64,000 nt of DNA from Agmasoma carcini (nom. nud.). Its lineage: Eukaryota > Microsporidia > Thelohaniidae. Position 1 is the first letter of the stretch; each line of letters starts with the position of its first letter. The notes under the pieces were generated by a model. The model was not told the origin of the DNA. It made no database searches and worked only from the letters and a program-made list of their open reading frames with translations. This document shows positions 10,280 through 21,068 of this stretch, in pieces. The position numbers were made by a program, and so were the translations under genes. The stretch is taken from the NCBI GenBank assembly GCA_029232285.1, contig JAOXFI010000013.1:38618-102617 (forward strand), in the 5' to 3' direction.

Positions 10280-13200
10280 TCATTTATTGTTATAACTTCT
10301 TATGTCTAAGACAAGCTGAAATACTGTGTCTACCATATATATAAGTGAAAATACTGAGAATATCACAATATAAAACGAAGGTATGGCCAATAATTCATAT
10401 ACTGATGAATTTACATCTTTTGAAAGATTTTGAAGCCCAAATATAACAACTATCGCCAATAATATACTAGAAAATATAGTAGTCTTGCCGTAAGCTGTCA
10501 TATACTCTATGCTTCTTATCTGACGAAGGATCACTGCCATAAATACCAATATTGAATACGTTGTACTAATTCCAAGATAACCAGATAACTTTCCATCATT
10601 AGTTGATAAATCCTCTTTTAGAAAGAAATATAATACAAAATACAACAAAACACCTTCAAATATTCCATAAGCTATGGTTAAATATATAAAAGGCCTTGAA
10701 AAGTTGGTCCTCCCGTGAGTATAAAGCTTAGGATTCGACAACAATGAACTTCTGCCATAATCTCGATCTAAAAGTGCTACTGAGATAGGAATCAATGAAG
10801 TAAACAAAATATTATAATAATTTAAGAAAAAATCATTGAAAATTGATCTTCCTGAAAACCCATTATAAAAATTATAGCAAAATTGAACAGCTATCAAAAA
10901 CAAATTCTTATAAAACGAATTGAGTGTGATCTTTGAAAATCTCAAATGACTTCTGCGTCCATGGATAAGAAGTAGTTGCGACAATTTAGAAAAATTTGGA
11001 ATAGCAAAATCACCAGATAAAGATGCTTGAGTACCTTCTTTTCCCATTATACCAACACCTACATGTGCTTCCCTCAGCATAGGAACATCATTGTTACCAT
11101 CACCAATACTCAACGTCTTATATTTTGCCTTAACCATTGCAGCTGAAATTTTACCTTTCTGTGAAGGTGTTGCCCTATATATAATGACAGAATCATAAAA
11201 GAATATCTGTCTGTTGATGATTTGCTCTTCAACCTCATTTCCTTCTAGTGATATCCAATTATCTTGATTTTGGACCATCATCTGCCTTGGTTGGTTGTTA
11301 CTAGGGGTCATTACAGTTGTTGTATCCACCTCCTGCTCAATTCCACTCGAACTACCTGATTTTGTAATTATACCAGAATTAAGACCACAAGCTATAGCAG
11401 TTTCTTTTTTATCACCTGTAACCATCCAGAATTTAATACCAGCCTCCCTCAGTTCGTCAATAGTATCTTTAATATTATCTTGTAGCTCATCTTCTATAAA
11501 TGTAGAGCCTAGAAATGTCATTTTATCTTCGACTTTTTTAAATATTTCATCTTCAGCCTTGTCCCTAGCTGTGCATTTTCTGAGCTGTTTTCTAATTTTA
11601 TTTGCTTCATCTTCAATGATTTCACATCCCTTAAAAACAAGACTACGATAGTCAGAGTTTTGATCTATGCTTTGTGCCTCTTCCTCTGATAGTAATTTTT
11701 GATCAGAGCCCTTACTTAGAGCAAAATACCTCCATTTTATAGGCTCTTTCTTCCAATTTCGTCCACCCTTTGAGATTTTTACAATTGTAGTCATTCTTTG
11801 TCTTGAAGATGAAAAATCAAGGACTGATTGGACTCTTGCATTATAAACCACGTTGCTAATCTTTATTTTAAGGCTTCTGCTGTCCCGTTCAATGATTTCA
11901 AAATTAAATTTTTTGATTGCTCGCAAGAAACACAACTCATCTTGACTTATACCCTCGTATTTACCATTCATGACCTCAACAGAATTGTTTACAACGATAT
12001 TTAAGAATAACATAAAATTATTTAAACTAAGACTCTCACCTTGATATGATAGTGAATTATATATTTGGTCGTGAATATTTGTTTTTTCATCAATTTGATT
12101 AAAACTACCATCAAAATATATACTTTTAAGGGTCATGTGGTTTTTTGTTAATGTGCCTGTTTTATCTGTCAAAATAAAGTCAATGACACCACAATCTTCA
12201 ATCACATTTGAATTTCTACAGATAGAATTATAACCCTCCTCCTTCATTTGATCATCATATTTAATATACAAAGCATGGAAGAAACGTGATACTTCTAAGG
12301 TGACGTATAATGATACAGGGATCAAATAAGAGTAAAGAATATAATTGGAAAGGGTAAGTCTTACACTTTCCCAAGCCTTGTTCTCAGGTAGATCTAAATA
12401 TTCTATATTTGGCTTATTTACATAGATTGTACCAAATACAAGTGATACTAATAATATCAGAAAATATATTGAAAATATCACGGCTAGTACGTGATTCATT
12501 TCTCCGGCGAAAAGAGACTGTCCTTTTCTGCCTTTTACATTACTTTTAGACAGTTTTGTTTCTGTTCCAATACCAACTACCATCACCATAGCCTTTTCTA
12601 TGTTTTTAATTTTTGAGCCTCTAAGAAGTGCATTTTTTTCTGTGGCCAATGTTGAAAAGTCGTGATAGAAAATATCACAGCTAAAGTCTGAAAAGGTATC
12701 GCCAGTATCTCTTAAATAAAATCTTTGTATTTTTTCTTGAAAATAATCAGAGCACTTACAATTTTCAATGTTGGTCATTTCTGATATTCTTGATGATGAA
12801 TTGCACTCACTGTCAGCTTCCTCTAATTTTCTGTCCTTCTTTTTAATTCTATTTTCACATGTGAGATGCTCGTCAGGGGTTTTTATAGAATTTCTTCGTT
12901 TTAGGTTTGATTCACCATCAAGGTTGCTTGTATCTATGAAACAGTACTTAACGCAAATATTTCTGTTATTTTTCTTTAAGATGCCTCTAAGAAGGACAAC
13001 ATCTGCTGGTACTTCTTCTTCTCTTGATAATAACAAAACATCGCCTTTTTTTACATCCATAACGCTTTTTTCTGTTATAGTATTGTTTTTTAAGACGAGT
13101 GTTTTTTTAGAATTCATTTCATAATCTTCCTTATGACGCTTGTAGTCTTCAACACCATCCTTAATCATGCTTGTTTCTACAACGATGAGGAAAGCGATGC

Positions 13201-13360
13201 CATAAGTGTAGGGTGCAAATGGAGAAATTGATGGGAAGCATAGGAGTATTAATGTGATAAAGAAGAACATATTTGATGGTTTTCTTAGTTGGTGATACAA
13301 ATTCAAGGGAACAAAGTTCCAAAAGGTATATTTGCTTGTTTTTACTTTGTTTGTAAGCAT
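10280..13360 (-). CDS. P4-type ATPase (phospholipid flippase)
   Basis: 1026 residues with a full P-type layout: N-terminal KYTFWNFVPLNLYHQLRKPSN typical of P4 enzymes, actuator DGES near 146, the P4 proline motif in M4 (LIPVSLYVTLE, PVSL for the usual PISL) near 345, phosphorylation site DKTGTLT near 397, TGDKKET near 648, and GDGNNDVPMLREAHVGVGI near 752, followed by six C-terminal membrane segments. P4-ATPases move phosphatidylserine or phosphatidylethanolamine from the lumenal or outer leaflet to the cytosolic one. Shorter than yeast Drs2 (1355); soluble tails are trimmed and a hydrophilic NQPRQMMVQNQD insertion sits in the P-domain. Closest branch (Drs2, Dnf or Neo1) not resolved. An AATTTTAATCCC signal precedes the start. 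Confidence 0.93.
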   Translation of the reverse strand: MLTNKVKTSKYTFWNFVPLNLYHQLRKPSNMFFFITLILLCFPSISPFAPYTYGIAFLIVVETSMIKDGVEDYKRHKEDYEMNSKKTLVLKNNTITEKSVMDVKKGDVLLLSREEEVPADVVLLRGILKKNNRNICVKYCFIDTSNLDGESNLKRRNSIKTPDEHLTCENRIKKKDRKLEEADSECNSSSRISEMTNIENCKCSDYFQEKIQRFYLRDTGDTFSDFSCDIFYHDFSTLATEKNALLRGSKIKNIEKAMVMVVGIGTETKLSKSNVKGRKGQSLFAGEMNHVLAVIFSIYFLILLVSLVFGTIYVNKPNIEYLDLPENKAWESVRLTLSNYILYSYLIPVSLYVTLEVSRFFHALYIKYDDQMKEEGYNSICRNSNVIEDCGVIDFILTDKTGTLTKNHMTLKSIYFDGSFNQIDEKTNIHDQIYNSLSYQGESLSLNNFMLFLNIVVNNSVEVMNGKYEGISQDELCFLRAIKKFNFEIIERDSRSLKIKISNVVYNARVQSVLDFSSSRQRMTTIVKISKGGRNWKKEPIKWRYFALSKGSDQKLLSEEEAQSIDQNSDYRSLVFKGCEIIEDEANKIRKQLRKCTARDKAEDEIFKKVEDKMTFLGSTFIEDELQDNIKDTIDELREAGIKFWMVTGDKKETAIACGLNSGIITKSGSSSGIEQEVDTTTVMTPSNNQPRQMMVQNQDNWISLEGNEVEEQIINRQIFFYDSVIIYRATPSQKGKISAAMVKAKYKTLSIGDGNNDVPMLREAHVGVGIMGKEGTQASLSGDFAIPNFSKLSQLLLIHGRRSHLRFSKITLNSFYKNLFLIAVQFCYNFYNGFSGRSIFNDFFLNYYNILFTSLIPISVALLDRDYGRSSLLSNPKLYTHGRTNFSRPFIYLTIAYGIFEGVLLYFVLYFFLKEDLSTNDGKLSGYLGISTTYSILVFMAVILRQIRSIEYMTAYGKTTIFSSILLAIVVIFGLQNLSKDVNSSVYELLAIPSFYIVIFSVFSLIYMVDTVFQLVLDIRSYNNK

Positions 13361-14436
13361 ATTAATTGGGATTAAAATTATTTTTGTTAGAAATGTTTTT
13401 TAATTAAAACAAAATGATAATTTTTTGTTAGGGTTGCTATTATTGGTTGAGGTAATAGTCATATGATAATATAAAGAGTTGGGGTTGCTATTATTGGCTG
13501 TAGTGCAAAAATTTGTATATTTAAGTGCTTAATATTAACAGAAATAGACATAATAGCATTTATATGCAATAGGCTATTATTAAAATTATAGATCAATAAT
13601 ATATTTCATATAAATATTAACATAAATCACCTGTTTATGTCACAAATATAAACTATAACTGTACAATTATATTATGATTAAATCAAAAAATTATTCTGTT
13701 TAAATTAAGCATTATTGTTATCAGTAAAATATATAAAATGGTATTTAATCATTATATTAATTATTATTTAGTATATCAAATTAAGATCAATGAAATAATT
13801 CTATATTGAAAAAAAACACTATAAGGAAGTACTAGTCAAATTATATTTGATAATGTTTATACTTTCATATGCGAATGAATGGGTTTTTTTAGTTAATGAT
13901 TTTATTACAGGATTGTAATAAAACGAGTCGAGATACTAAAACAAACGTGCCAAGAACATGGGCGGTTTATCTTGTTGCTGCGTACTTACCATAAGCTCAC
14001 CGTGCTTTGATTATTATGGACTTTTCAATAGAGATTGCTCGTATCTAAAACATCTGTGATATTTTGGTAAAGAGTCTGCTAAGATCATCAGCGTGCTTGC
14101 ATCAAGAATGGGGAATCTTTTCTAGTAAATTATTTATATTGACTAGATAATCGGTCCAAACCCAGTGACAATAATATATGAACCTGTAAAATTTATTTCA
14201 TCCTTTTATAATAATAAATTTATTTATTTAGACAGAGTGTGTTTTCAAATATATAAAAATTACAAATACTCACAGAGGTAGCAATAAATAACACAGACCC
14301 ATCGTATTAAGATGTAAGGCTGTGTTTATTTGATGCTAACCCTGTGTGTATTTGTAATTATTATTATTTTGAATCATCAATACACAACGAATAACGTTAT
14401 GTTTAAGTTTAATAAATTTAGGAAATATTGATTAAT
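13361..14436. other. repeat-containing intergenic region
   Basis: Contains a two-fold repeat of GGTTGCTATTATTGG (about 13433 and 13486), a more GC-rich noncoding patch at about 13910-14120, and the hairpin repeat described separately. No coding-like frame is present. Confidence 0.5.
14213..14400. repeat. dispersed repeat S with internal hairpin
   Basis: The arms at 14259-14296 and 14320-14358 are imperfect inverted copies (ATTACAAATACTCACAG against ATTACAAATACACACAG on the other strand) around a loop of about 23 bases. The outer edges (ACAGAGTGTGTTTTCA, and TTGAATCATCA with CACAACG) recur around 39725-39900 just before an R copy, so this is a second member of a dispersed family. Confidence 0.5.
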
Positions 14437-16128
14437 TTATTGTGTTTTTTCTATTTCAATTTTTAAGTCTCCAAACTTTAAAATCTTTTCAAATCTTGAA
14501 ATAAAATTTCTATCATGACAAATTACAAAAAATGTCTTTCCATCAAATCTTGGACTGTTAATATATTCAAGAAGTGAATGTGTGGCTTGTTCATCAAGAT
14601 TATTGGTAGGTTCATCTAACAAATATATCTCCCTATCACATAAGAAGGCACGAGCATAGAATATTTTCTGCTTTAATCCACCATTTAAATCCATACCCCC
14701 CTCTCCAACAACAGTATTGTAACCGTTCGGGAATTGCATGATCTTATCATGTATATTCATCATCTTACACTCCTTAACAACCTCTTCATATGTAGCTGTA
14801 TTTCCATAACTAAGATTATAATATATTGTGTCATCAAATAATACTGTTTGCTGTGGAACATGACATATCAGTGATTTGTATGAAGGAGAATATATTTTTC
14901 TAATATCAACATCATCAAAAAGTATTTCTCCTAAGAAATCGTCATAATTCATTATCAATTTAAAGATACTACTCTTACCAGCACCATTTCTACCATACAT
15001 AGCAATTTTTTCACCTTTTTTGATGTCAAAGTTAATTTTAGAAAAAATGACTCTACCACCAATAGAATAAGTTGCATCAACTATGCTTATTTTATCATGG
15101 AATTTATCAACCCGTATTTTATTTTCTGGTGATTCTCTTGCCAAATTAAGATATTTGATCAGCTCTTGACTGATAGTTAGTGATTCATTAACATTTAAGA
15201 AAAGGTTTACAAACTTTGCAGCTGTAAGGATTAGGTCACAGATTTGTCTATATACAACCATTAAATCCCTTCCATCAGAGTCTTCAACGTTTTTAAGATA
15301 AAAGAAGCAAGCAACAAAAGCAGAGATATACATAGTCATTGTATACAAGAAATTGTTAAAATAGGTCGTTTTCTTAAGTTTAAGAAACCCATCAGCCCAT
15401 TCACGTGATCTATTCTCATATTTGCCTACTGAATGTTCTACTTGACCATATGATTCAATAATTTTTAGATTATTAAAATTTTCAGTAAAGATTTTTTCTC
15501 TTTCACCCGCAAGTTGATTTTCTGAGTGATATAGTGGGATTAAAGATTTGAATATTCTATATTTGATGATTACTGCGAGGCATGATACGATTGATGCAAA
15601 GATTGTTACAACGTAATATTTAGATTTATCGTTTTCAGATAAGAATAGCATATCCCAGATGAAGTGGATGCAGCTAGAGGTGAGATTTAGAAGGATATCA
15701 CGGGTTAGCTTGGCTAGTTCCTTAGAACCTTCACCGACATAGTATTCAACCACGTCTGATTTGTAGTTGTATTTAGAGTAAGAGTCTGAGTATAGAAAGT
15801 TTCTAAGACAGACTGAAGCTAGTTGACCACCATACGGGATCATAAGTTTTTGAAAAGTGTAATCTGTAAAAAAATTACCGGTAGCTACAAAAGAGCATGC
15901 AATTAATATTTTGAAAAGAATTGTGCCCAAATTTGTGTGATTTGATTCTTTTCTGCATTCATTGACAAAAACTTTGATGTAATAATTTGTAGTATTTTTA
16001 CAAAAAGTCAAGAGAATTACAGCGATGATGTAAAGAATTCTGTTTTTCTTGTGGGCTCCAAAGTATTTGAGAGTTATATTGTATACGTCTTTTAGCCCAT
16101 AATGATTTTTGACCCTTTCTGTCTTCAT
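14437..16128 (-). CDS. ABC half-transporter (ABCB/Atm1-like)
   Basis: 563 residues: six-helix membrane domain at about 1-310, nucleotide-binding domain at about 345-560. Walker A GRNGAGKSS near 381, Q-loop CHVPQQ, Walker B IYLLDEPTNNLD near 500, and switch His in VICHDRNF are intact. The signature is NGGLKQ where LSGGQ is usual, so the Gln is lost or shifted. The half-size TMD-NBD layout matches the ABCB family; in microsporidia such proteins include the mitosomal Atm1 exporter linked to Fe-S cluster assembly, but organelle targeting cannot be judged here. Substrate unknown. The upstream region has CCCCCC ten bases from the ATG and AAAAATTTTT further out. Confidence 0.8.
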   Translation of the reverse strand: MKTERVKNHYGLKDVYNITLKYFGAHKKNRILYIIAVILLTFCKNTTNYYIKVFVNECRKESNHTNLGTILFKILIACSFVATGNFFTDYTFQKLMIPYGGQLASVCLRNFLYSDSYSKYNYKSDVVEYYVGEGSKELAKLTRDILLNLTSSCIHFIWDMLFLSENDKSKYYVVTIFASIVSCLAVIIKYRIFKSLIPLYHSENQLAGEREKIFTENFNNLKIIESYGQVEHSVGKYENRSREWADGFLKLKKTTYFNNFLYTMTMYISAFVACFFYLKNVEDSDGRDLMVVYRQICDLILTAAKFVNLFLNVNESLTISQELIKYLNLARESPENKIRVDKFHDKISIVDATYSIGGRVIFSKINFDIKKGEKIAMYGRNGAGKSSIFKLIMNYDDFLGEILFDDVDIRKIYSPSYKSLICHVPQQTVLFDDTIYYNLSYGNTATYEEVVKECKMMNIHDKIMQFPNGYNTVVGEGGMDLNGGLKQKIFYARAFLCDREIYLLDEPTNNLDEQATHSLLEYINSPRFDGKTFFVICHDRNFISRFEKILKFGDLKIEIEKTQ

Positions 16129-17026
16129 ATAGGGGGGAAGATGAGAAGATTTTTAAATATAAAAATTTTTACAAAAATTAAAAAAAAATTAATCGAATGA
16201 AAAATTTGTGTGTAAGTGGATTAAACAAGGATAATTCTTGTTAGTTATTATACTTTTAATTAATTAATTTAGATAAAAGATTAATAAAAAATCTTAAATA
16301 TTTTTATTATAAAATTTAATATATTAATAAAAAATTTAATATATTAATTATAATAATAACACTTATATTTGTGAAATGTGAAATAATATAAATAAACATC
16401 TTTCTATGTATTAGATAAGCATAGATTTTCTAATAAAATATTACCACGGTCTAATTTTTTAATTATAAAAAAATTCATTAAAACCAAACCAAAAGCAATT
16501 AATGTGTAAATTAGCTATAATAATAAAGGAATCATAAATTATAGGATGTATAGAGATGTAACGATACTAGTCAACGTATTAATATTAATATTCCGTGTTA
16601 TATCAAATATATATTATAATTTCTTAATATATTATAGATTATACACTTTGTATCTTATAATAATATCTTTAAAGCAAGAGTATTAAGTTTTTGACTGTGA
16701 TTCTTCAATGAACTTAAATTTTAATTTTGGGGCCCTTAGAAAATTTTTGTTGTTTTTATAGTAAAATTTTTAATTAATTTTAATTAAAAATATAAATAAT
16801 GTAAAACTGTTATATTCTATCTTAATGTTTGTATTATAAGTTTTTATTTTTTAATTTTCATTATTACTTTTTCTATAGAATATTTCATAATTATAAGTTT
16901 ATAATAGTAGATGTTGTTTAAGTGAATATTTTTGTAATTATACACATCATATTACATAATTCTTATATAAATAATCTTTATTATAGAATATTTGAAAGTA
17001 TAGTGTTTATTTATTTCTAAAAATAT
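16129..17026. other. very AT-rich intergenic region
   Basis: Homopolymer and AT-dinucleotide-rich DNA without coding-like frames; a local duplication of AAAATTTAATATATTAAT is visible near 16312-16350. Confidence 0.55.
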
Positions 17027-17400
17027 ATAGTATAGATAGTCACACTAACATCGTTAGACAGTATAGATAGTCACACTAACATCGTTAGATAGTATAAATA
17101 GTCACACTATCATCGTTAGATAGTATAGATAGTCACACTGTTATCGTAACATAGTATAGATAGTCACACTATCATCGTCACATAGTATAGATAGTCACAC
17201 TATCATAGTCACATCGTCCTCATACCATCATCGTCACATCGTCACACTATCATCATCACACTATCATCATCACACTATCATAATCACACTATCATCGTCA
17301 CATCGTCAATCATCACACTATCATAGTCACACTATCATAATCCCACTATTCACACTATCATAGTCACACTAACATATCAACATTATCATAGTAACAACAT
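17027..17400. repeat. minisatellite with a unit of about 31 bp, decaying to a 12-15 bp unit
   Basis: At least five copies of GTATAGATAGTCACACTA with a variable CATCGTTAGATA or CATCGTCACATA tail, then shorter TCATCGTCACACTA-type units up to the 3' flank of the Erv-like gene. Each spacer is a variant of the same unit, so it is a tandem array. Confidence 0.85.
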
Positions 17401-17438
17401 TCATATAGCTATATATATAACAATTAATTACATTTATT

Positions 17439-17900
17439 TTATATCCATCTAGTTCTTACCCTTTCACAGTCAAATTGACTTTTATTTAATCTTTTATTTA
17501 CTATATTATGTATTTTACAGGCGTATTGCTCTAATTCTTCTCTTGAATTAGCTTTTGGTTGATTTAAACTTATCATTTTTCTAAAATTATCTGCGCAAGA
17601 CTTACAAGGATAAATTTCTGGTAAAATATTATAAAATTCAATAATTTTTTGTTTTTTTTCATTACTAGGTTGATCTGGATATCTTGAAGCAACTGTATGA
17701 AGCAATGTCCATGTAGATCTACCTAACTCCTCCTTGATATTTTCCTGTGTAAGAGTGTTATTGTAGTTATATGAAGATAGGCTAGAATTAGGCTTGAATT
17801 TGTAAGGTTTTATATAAATAATTGTCCAAATAGCTACAAAGGACAATATAAGAGTAAGAAACTTCCGCTTGCATCTGAACATACAAAGTAATAGATCCAT
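17439..17900 (-). CDS. Erv1/Erv2-type FAD-linked sulfhydryl oxidase
   Basis: 153 residues from the preferred ATG at 17900; an in-frame ATG at 17948 would add 16 residues. A membrane anchor lies at about residues 14-30. The Erv/ALR domain follows: GRSTWTLLHTVASRYPD (FAD-binding start), active-site YPCKSCAD (Cys 99 and 102), and HNIVNKRLNKSQFDC with the HxxxNxxL FAD motif and the third Cys. The enzyme oxidises thiols to disulfides with electrons passing to FAD. Microsporidian Erv1 is known as a mitosomal component; an N-terminal anchor is more like ER Erv2, so location is open. A minisatellite abuts its 3' end. Confidence 0.88.
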   Translation of the reverse strand: MDLLLCMFRCKRKFLTLILSFVAIWTIIYIKPYKFKPNSSLSSYNYNNTLTQENIKEELGRSTWTLLHTVASRYPDQPSNEKKQKIIEFYNILPEIYPCKSCADNFRKMISLNQPKANSREELEQYACKIHNIVNKRLNKSQFDCERVRTRWI

Positions 17901-18066
17901 TTTTTTTATATTTCGTTTCAGAAAATTAAAAAATGATTTGTTAAACAAATTTTGACAAATAAAACATATAAATTTGTTGTTTTAAGATTAAAAATGGTAT
18001 AAGTAATTTTGTAAATATTTAATATTGATCTTATTAATATATATTTATATTAGACTTACAAACTGA

Positions 18067-18230
18067 CTAACTGATTAACTATCTGACCTGAGTGACTATC
18101 TGACTATCTGACTATCTGACTATCTGATTATCTGATTATCTGACTATCTGACTATCTGACTATATGACTATATGACTAATCTAATCTAATCTAATCTAAT
18201 CTAATCAATCTAATCTATCTAATCATATAT
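18067..18230. repeat. 8-bp microsatellite (ACTATCTG) merging into a 5-bp repeat (CTAAT)
   Basis: About twelve units of ACTATCTG with ATTATCTG variants, then about eight CTAAT units, ending just before the stop codon of the cap methyltransferase gene. The same 8-bp unit forms the array at the window's right end. Confidence 0.9.
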
Positions 18231-18242
18231 CATTATCATTTT

Positions 18243-19073
18243 CTATCTTTTAAATACCATAACATCATATAAAGATATAACATCTAAATCATCTTGCCTT
18301 GGTTTCTCTTTTAATGACCTATCCCACATATTTCCATACTCATCGTACGTATTCTTTTTAAATTCAATAAAATTTTCATGTCTTTCAGGAACAAATCCAA
18401 ATTCTCCTAATTTACATTTAAGAAATTCATCATCAACCAAATATTCAACACAATCATTAATAGAATCCTTCAAAGAAAAGTATATTTCACTTCCAAACAT
18501 TTTCAACTCAAAATCACTGCCAAATCTAATAGAATACAAATCATTCTGCAACTTTAATTCATCACTTTCTTTTCTTTTCAAAATCTCTTTTTTAGAAGGT
18601 AAAGTCAATATTATACAACAATTATCTGATGCATGATTGATTATGTTCTTTATTGTGTTATTAAAAATATGTTCGGACCTAAAACAGTAGTGAAAAGAAA
18701 ATTGTATCGAAATTATATTAAATTTTCTTTTAAGATCAAATTCTCTAGAAAAACAATCAAAAGTATTCAAAATTGTCTTAAAATTGATATTTTTTGTTCT
18801 TGCCCTTCTAACAGCTTCTAAAATTGACTTTTCTGCAATATCTATTCCATATAATAGCATAGGTCTAACATTGAGATACTTATCAAGATCCTGTCCCTTA
18901 CCAATACCAAAATCTAATATAAAATCATCAGGTTTTATGTAAATATGGTATAAAATATGTTTTACACAGTTATTAAACCATCTAACACGTATATTAGCAG
19001 CTTGATTGCGTTCTTTTATACTCTTATTAGGTAATCTGTTGTAATGCTCCTTTACTTCATTGTTTTTTTCCAT
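18243..19073 (-). CDS. mRNA cap guanine-N7 methyltransferase
   Basis: 276 residues, close to the compact E. cuniculi cap methyltransferase. Seen: cap/AdoMet region RNQAANIRVRWFNNCVKHIL, motif I DFGIGKGQDLDKY near 67-80, acidic strand end YGIDIAEKSILEA, and NIISIQFSFHYCFRSE near 130, which matches the cap-binding QFxxHYxFE block of Abd1/RNMT. It methylates the guanine of GpppN caps in the nucleus using S-adenosylmethionine. Start chosen because TAAAATTTTTAC lies directly upstream. The 3' end is bounded by a microsatellite. Confidence 0.9.
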   Translation of the reverse strand: MEKNNEVKEHYNRLPNKSIKERNQAANIRVRWFNNCVKHILYHIYIKPDDFILDFGIGKGQDLDKYLNVRPMLLYGIDIAEKSILEAVRRARTKNINFKTILNTFDCFSREFDLKRKFNIISIQFSFHYCFRSEHIFNNTIKNIINHASDNCCIILTLPSKKEILKRKESDELKLQNDLYSIRFGSDFELKMFGSEIYFSLKDSINDCVEYLVDDEFLKCKLGEFGFVPERHENFIEFKKNTYDEYGNMWDRSLKEKPRQDDLDVISLYDVMVFKR

Positions 19074-20159
19074 GTAAAATTTTTACCAAATAAATATTTA
19101 AGATTAAAACAAATTATTATTGATAAGATCATAATTTATAAATGATTATGTTAAGGTGTAAAACAATAGAACAGTGTATGTTATTAATAAATAAATTGGG
19201 TGTTTAAGGTTGTACCAATAAACAAAGCTAAGACAGGCCGAAATATGATAAATAAGTGAATATTTGACAATAATTATTTATATTGACATTAATCAGGTGA
19301 TGTTACTGAGAAAATAACATAAAATTTTGGAACAAAATCGTAATTTACCCCAAAAATTACAATAGTTATGATCGTGGAACTTAGATTAGGAGAATTAGTG
19401 TGATAACTTGAATGTATCGGAGACTTACCTTTAAGCTATTTTATATTAAATGATAATAAGAATATTAAAAAACTTAACAAATGTTATTGAATTTCTATAA
19501 ATTAAATTATTTTTTAAAAAAAGGGTGCTGTCTCATTTCGTGATTTCACTAAAATTTTTGATATAATGGTAAAGACAAGGAGAATAACTAAATTAGTTTA
19601 TATTATTTAAAAAACGGTTATTTAATAGTTTATGTTAGCAAAAGTGATTAACTGTGAAGATAAAACAATTAAATTTATTAGAAAAATTGTGATTTTAGAT
19701 GCCAAAGGAATTTGTTTTTATGTAGGTGTTGTGGTCACAGATGAAACATGTGGGTAGATGGACTAACGGGGTGAATATTAGGTTTCATTGCGTTACCAAA
19801 ATAGAACTTTTCAAACACACTCTCTGATGCGGTCAACATGAGCCATTTGTGCTTTCTAGATTTTAACAAAACTTACAATTGAACGAACATTAAAATTTAT
19901 CCTTTATTTCGTCATGGAAGTTCATATATAACCATAATATGTGAAAATGAATTTGTATTAATCTAGAATGTTTTTAACAACTCTTTTAAGGAGGTTAAGT
20001 ATTCTCGCTTAGTAGATAATATATATTTTCTATAAAGTTAAATTGTTTTTGTGATATTGAAATACCATTACACAAGGCAATAATTTTGTGTTTTAGAAAT
20101 ATTCGACAAGCTTCGACTATTTCTGAACTTAATTTGTCTAAAGGTTGTATAAATAAAAA
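19074..20159. other. gene-poor AT-rich region
   Basis: No coding-like frame. The region at about 19690-19920 is less AT-rich and may be transposon-derived, but I found no decisive motif. It starts with the AAAATTTT signal (19076-19083) of the cap methyltransferase. Confidence 0.4.
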
Positions 20160-20450
20160 TATGAATTGATATATACCAAATTTTCCAGTGGTTCTGGTAC
20201 AATTTGTCAAATATATGAATATGTGTTGAAGTATGAACATCACAGGAGAAGAATACTGATGAAAATTGATAGATATTTGGTATTGCGGATACATCACACT
20301 CACCCTTCGAAGTATTTTGTCAAATTGGTGAAGAATAGAAATTCGGCCACACTTTAACCTAAAATACGCAATGTGTGCAGATACTGATCAATAATATGGG
20401 GTAATATATGGCGAACGAAATTTCATACACTCTTATGCATCGGTTAACCT
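20160..20450 (+). pseudogene. Merlin/ISXO2-like transposase fragment
   Basis: One frame reads HPSKYFVKLVKNRNSATL, matching the central PSKVYMELVxDRSAxTLLPII block of ISXO2-like (IS1595/Merlin) transposases, with a following stretch ending near ISIIWGDIW-like residues for the second Asp region. Stops and frame changes show decay. Confidence 0.6.
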
Positions 20451-20561
20451 TGGCTTTATTTTCGATTAAATAGAGTTTATAAAATTAAAACGAAGATTGA
20501 GAAATGTGATAGAATCTTTACTAGGTTATTAAATAGACATATAAGAAAACGTTCTAAAATA

Positions 20562-20645
20562 AGATTTTGATGATTTTTATGATGACTTTTATGATGACTT
20601 TTATGATGACTTTTATGATGATTTTTATGATGACTTTTATGATTA
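20562..20645. repeat. 15-bp tandem repeat (GATGACTTTTATGAT)
   Basis: Five to six units with a T-for-C variant. Short and local; no other copies found. Confidence 0.85.
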
Positions 20646-21068
20646 GTTGAATATAAAAATGGATTACACCCAAAGCTCTATTCCAAAATTTTTCTTTTGA
20701 GTATAGAAATAAAATATTTGGTTAAAATAGATTAATCAAAATTTCTAGGGTGACGTGGACAAATAAAAGTAGATTACTACAGGGGGTGTTCTTTGGCCTA
20801 GGAAGTAAAATCTTAAACTAATGTTTTAATAATAGAGAACTAACAACAAATTAAATAGTATTGGGTTTTTAGTTAAAGGTACAGATCAGGACAGTTTCAT
20901 ATTGAAAACGAAATTGTGCATTTTGTCTGTTATTTGACAGGATGTTAAGACCAACTCGGTAATTGATTTAGATGAATAAAAAAATTGCACAAGTTCTTTT
21001 TCAATAATTTTAAACTATAAAATTATGTTCTAATTTTGAAGATAAAATTGGTATAATACCACATAAAT

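Noticed and set aside
11295..11651. Open frame of 118 codons opposite the P4-ATPase
   Set aside because: A shadow of the minus-strand gene with no start signal; likewise 12768-13124, 38363-38671 and 27188-27499.
17027..17400. CRISPR-like array
   Set aside because: The spacers are variants of the repeat itself, so this is a minisatellite; the host is eukaryotic.
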